From positions 1-64,000 of the forward strand of contig JAFDXY010000023.1 in the NCBI GenBank assembly GCA_018267725.1: a stretch of 64,000 nt of DNA, read 5' to 3'. Below, in pieces: positions 63,213-64,000 of this stretch. This DNA comes from Bacteroidota bacterium (lineage in GTDB: Bacteria; Bacteroidota; Bacteroidia; Chitinophagales; Chitinophagaceae). The translations under genes were made by a program, and so were the position numbers. The notes under the pieces were generated by a model. The model worked only from the letters and a program-made list of their open reading frames with translations, ran no database searches and was not told the DNA's origin. How positions within the stretch are numbered: position 1 is the first letter of the stretch; each line of letters starts with the position of its first letter.

Positions 63213-63704
63213 ATGAATGTTTCAACTAATAAAATAATCCCAACAAAATTTACTATTAGAGTGTACGGTATTTTAATAGATGCAGATAAAAGAATTTTAG
63301 TAAGCGATGAATTTATACGAGGTAATTATTTTACAAAATTTCCCGGCGGCGGTTTAGAAGTTGGAGAAGGCACAAAAGATTGTTTAAAAAGAGAGTTTAA
63401 AGAAGAAACAGGATTAGATATTATTGTTGGAGAACATATTTATACAACCGATTACTATCAGCCTTCTGCATTTAATTTTAATGATCAAATTATTTCTATT
63501 TATTATTATGTAAATGCAAGTAATACCGCTGATTTAAACTTACTTCCTATCAAAACAAAACCGTTTGACTTTTCAGCAGAACAAACTGCTAACTCGCAAG
63601 GGCAAGCAGAAGTTTTGCGTTGGATTGAATGGAATGATTTTAATGAAGAAACTGTTCACTTACCAATTGATAAACTTGTTGTAAAAATGTTGAAGAATAA
63701 CTAA
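63213..63704 (+). CDS. NUDIX hydrolase
   Basis: A 163-aa phosphohydrolase. The NUDIX box is seen as GGLEVGEGTKDCLKREFKEE followed by TGL (residues 46-68), with all catalytic Glu present (REFKEE). The front strand FTIRVYGILIDADKRILVSD and the rear WNDFNEETVHLPIDK are typical. NUDIX enzymes cleave nucleoside diphosphates linked to another moiety; the substrate here is unknown. It lies 23 bp after the HNH-like gene and may be co-transcribed with it. Confidence 0.9.
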   Translation: MNVSTNKIIPTKFTIRVYGILIDADKRILVSDEFIRGNYFTKFPGGGLEVGEGTKDCLKREFKEETGLDIIVGEHIYTTDYYQPSAFNFNDQIISIYYYVNASNTADLNLLPIKTKPFDFSAEQTANSQGQAEVLRWIEWNDFNEETVHLPIDKLVVKMLKNN

Positions 63705-63746
63705 CTTTTACAGCAATAACGATTTTCTTCTTAAACAAATAATTTA

Positions 63747-64000
63747 TTATCCTGCTGTAATAATATTTTCAAACTCACCTTTGCCCATTGCTGCGTGTTT
63801 CATACGTTTGGCAACATCGTGTCCTACATAATTATCAATTCTTTTTTCAGCTAAATAAATTACGGGCGTTAATATAATTGCCATAGTAAACTTGTACGTG
63901 TAATTCATTATGCCGAAAGCTAAAATTTGTTGCCAAGTAAATACGCCACTAAAAGCAATAAATAAAACAATATAACTATCTACTAATTGAGATACAATGG
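63747..64000 (-). CDS. Queuosine precursor transporter, C-terminal part
   Basis: The last 83 codons of a gene whose 5' part lies beyond the window. The translated end reads IVSQLVDSYIVLFIAF, then GVFTWQQILAFGIMNYTYK, a helix with AIILTPVIYLAEK, and a final EFENIITAG. VSQLVDSYI is diagnostic of the VUT/YhhQ family, which imports preQ precursors for tRNA queuosine. Stop codon at 63747-63749. It converges with the NUDIX gene. Confidence 0.85.
   Translation of the reverse strand, partial: IVSQLVDSYIVLFIAFSGVFTWQQILAFGIMNYTYKFTMAIILTPVIYLAEKRIDNYVGHDVAKRMKHAAMGKGEFENIITAG

Overview
The window comes from the chromosome of a member of the Bacteroidota, most likely the Chitinophagales/Chitinophagaceae. 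The evidence is low GC (about one third, by eye), promoters of the Bacteroidota type (TTG, about 19 nt, TAnnTTTG), no Shine-Dalgarno-based starts, several type IX secretion (T9SS) cargo proteins, a PorP/SprF-like protein, a PID-CTERM protein, a DUF4295 gene behind rpmB-rpmG, and DUF5686 and outer-membrane beta-barrel families typical of the phylum. No rRNA, CRISPR array, transposase or prophage gene was seen.

Layout. 1-8 kb: a WbqC-like protein, a giant T9SS type B protein followed by a PorP/SprF-like protein, and two small unknowns. 8-18 kb: a VIT1/CCC1 transporter, ornithine aminotransferase, rpmB-rpmG-DUF4295-ftsY, a SET-domain protein, rpmI-rplT with its own promoter and structured leader, arginine decarboxylase, and a PKD-repeat T9SS protein. 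18-24 kb: a TraB/GumN protein, Hsp20, bacilliredoxin, Lgt, and an outer-membrane beta-barrel receptor. 24-30 kb: a copper cluster read leftwards (AraC-type regulator with a CxxC N-terminus, CopA ATPase of unusual composition, CopZ-like chaperone, multicopper oxidase fused to a barrel-like tail). copZ and copA share an 18-bp motif and a -7-like element at identical spacing, so a common regulator is likely. 30-44 kb: a TPR protein, gyrA, RNase P RNA, an Smr protein, a 1294-aa PKD protein, a membrane-bound AraC-type regulator, an amino-acid permease and a polyprenyl synthase.

44-48 kb: a PID-CTERM protein and a T9SS cargo gene, bracketed by direct repeats of about 267 bp and by heptanucleotide arrays. 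48-60 kb: dnaK, a DUF5686 protein, GtrA, argS (carrying an in-frame heptamer-repeat insertion), tRNA-Leu(GAG), an FAD/NAD(P) protein, then a tight three-gene unit of a membrane protein, a DUF2130 nuclease-like coiled-coil protein and a protein with kinase-fold motifs. 60-64 kb: tRNA-Cys, a nucleoside phosphorylase, a four-helix-bundle gene between perfect 21-bp inverted repeats, dapF, a NUMOD4/HNH-like protein, a NUDIX hydrolase and the 3' end of a queuosine-precursor transporter gene.

Most of the window is ordinary chromosomal backbone. The points most worth a second look are the copper regulatory circuit, the repeat-bracketed secreted-protein cassette, the heptamer-repeat family (intergenic, inside argS, and around the four-helix-bundle gene), the three 31-bp-phased sites between hsp20 and the bacilliredoxin gene, the rpmI leader, and the DUF2130/kinase-like operon. 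All family assignments were made by reading the sequence; no database search was run.
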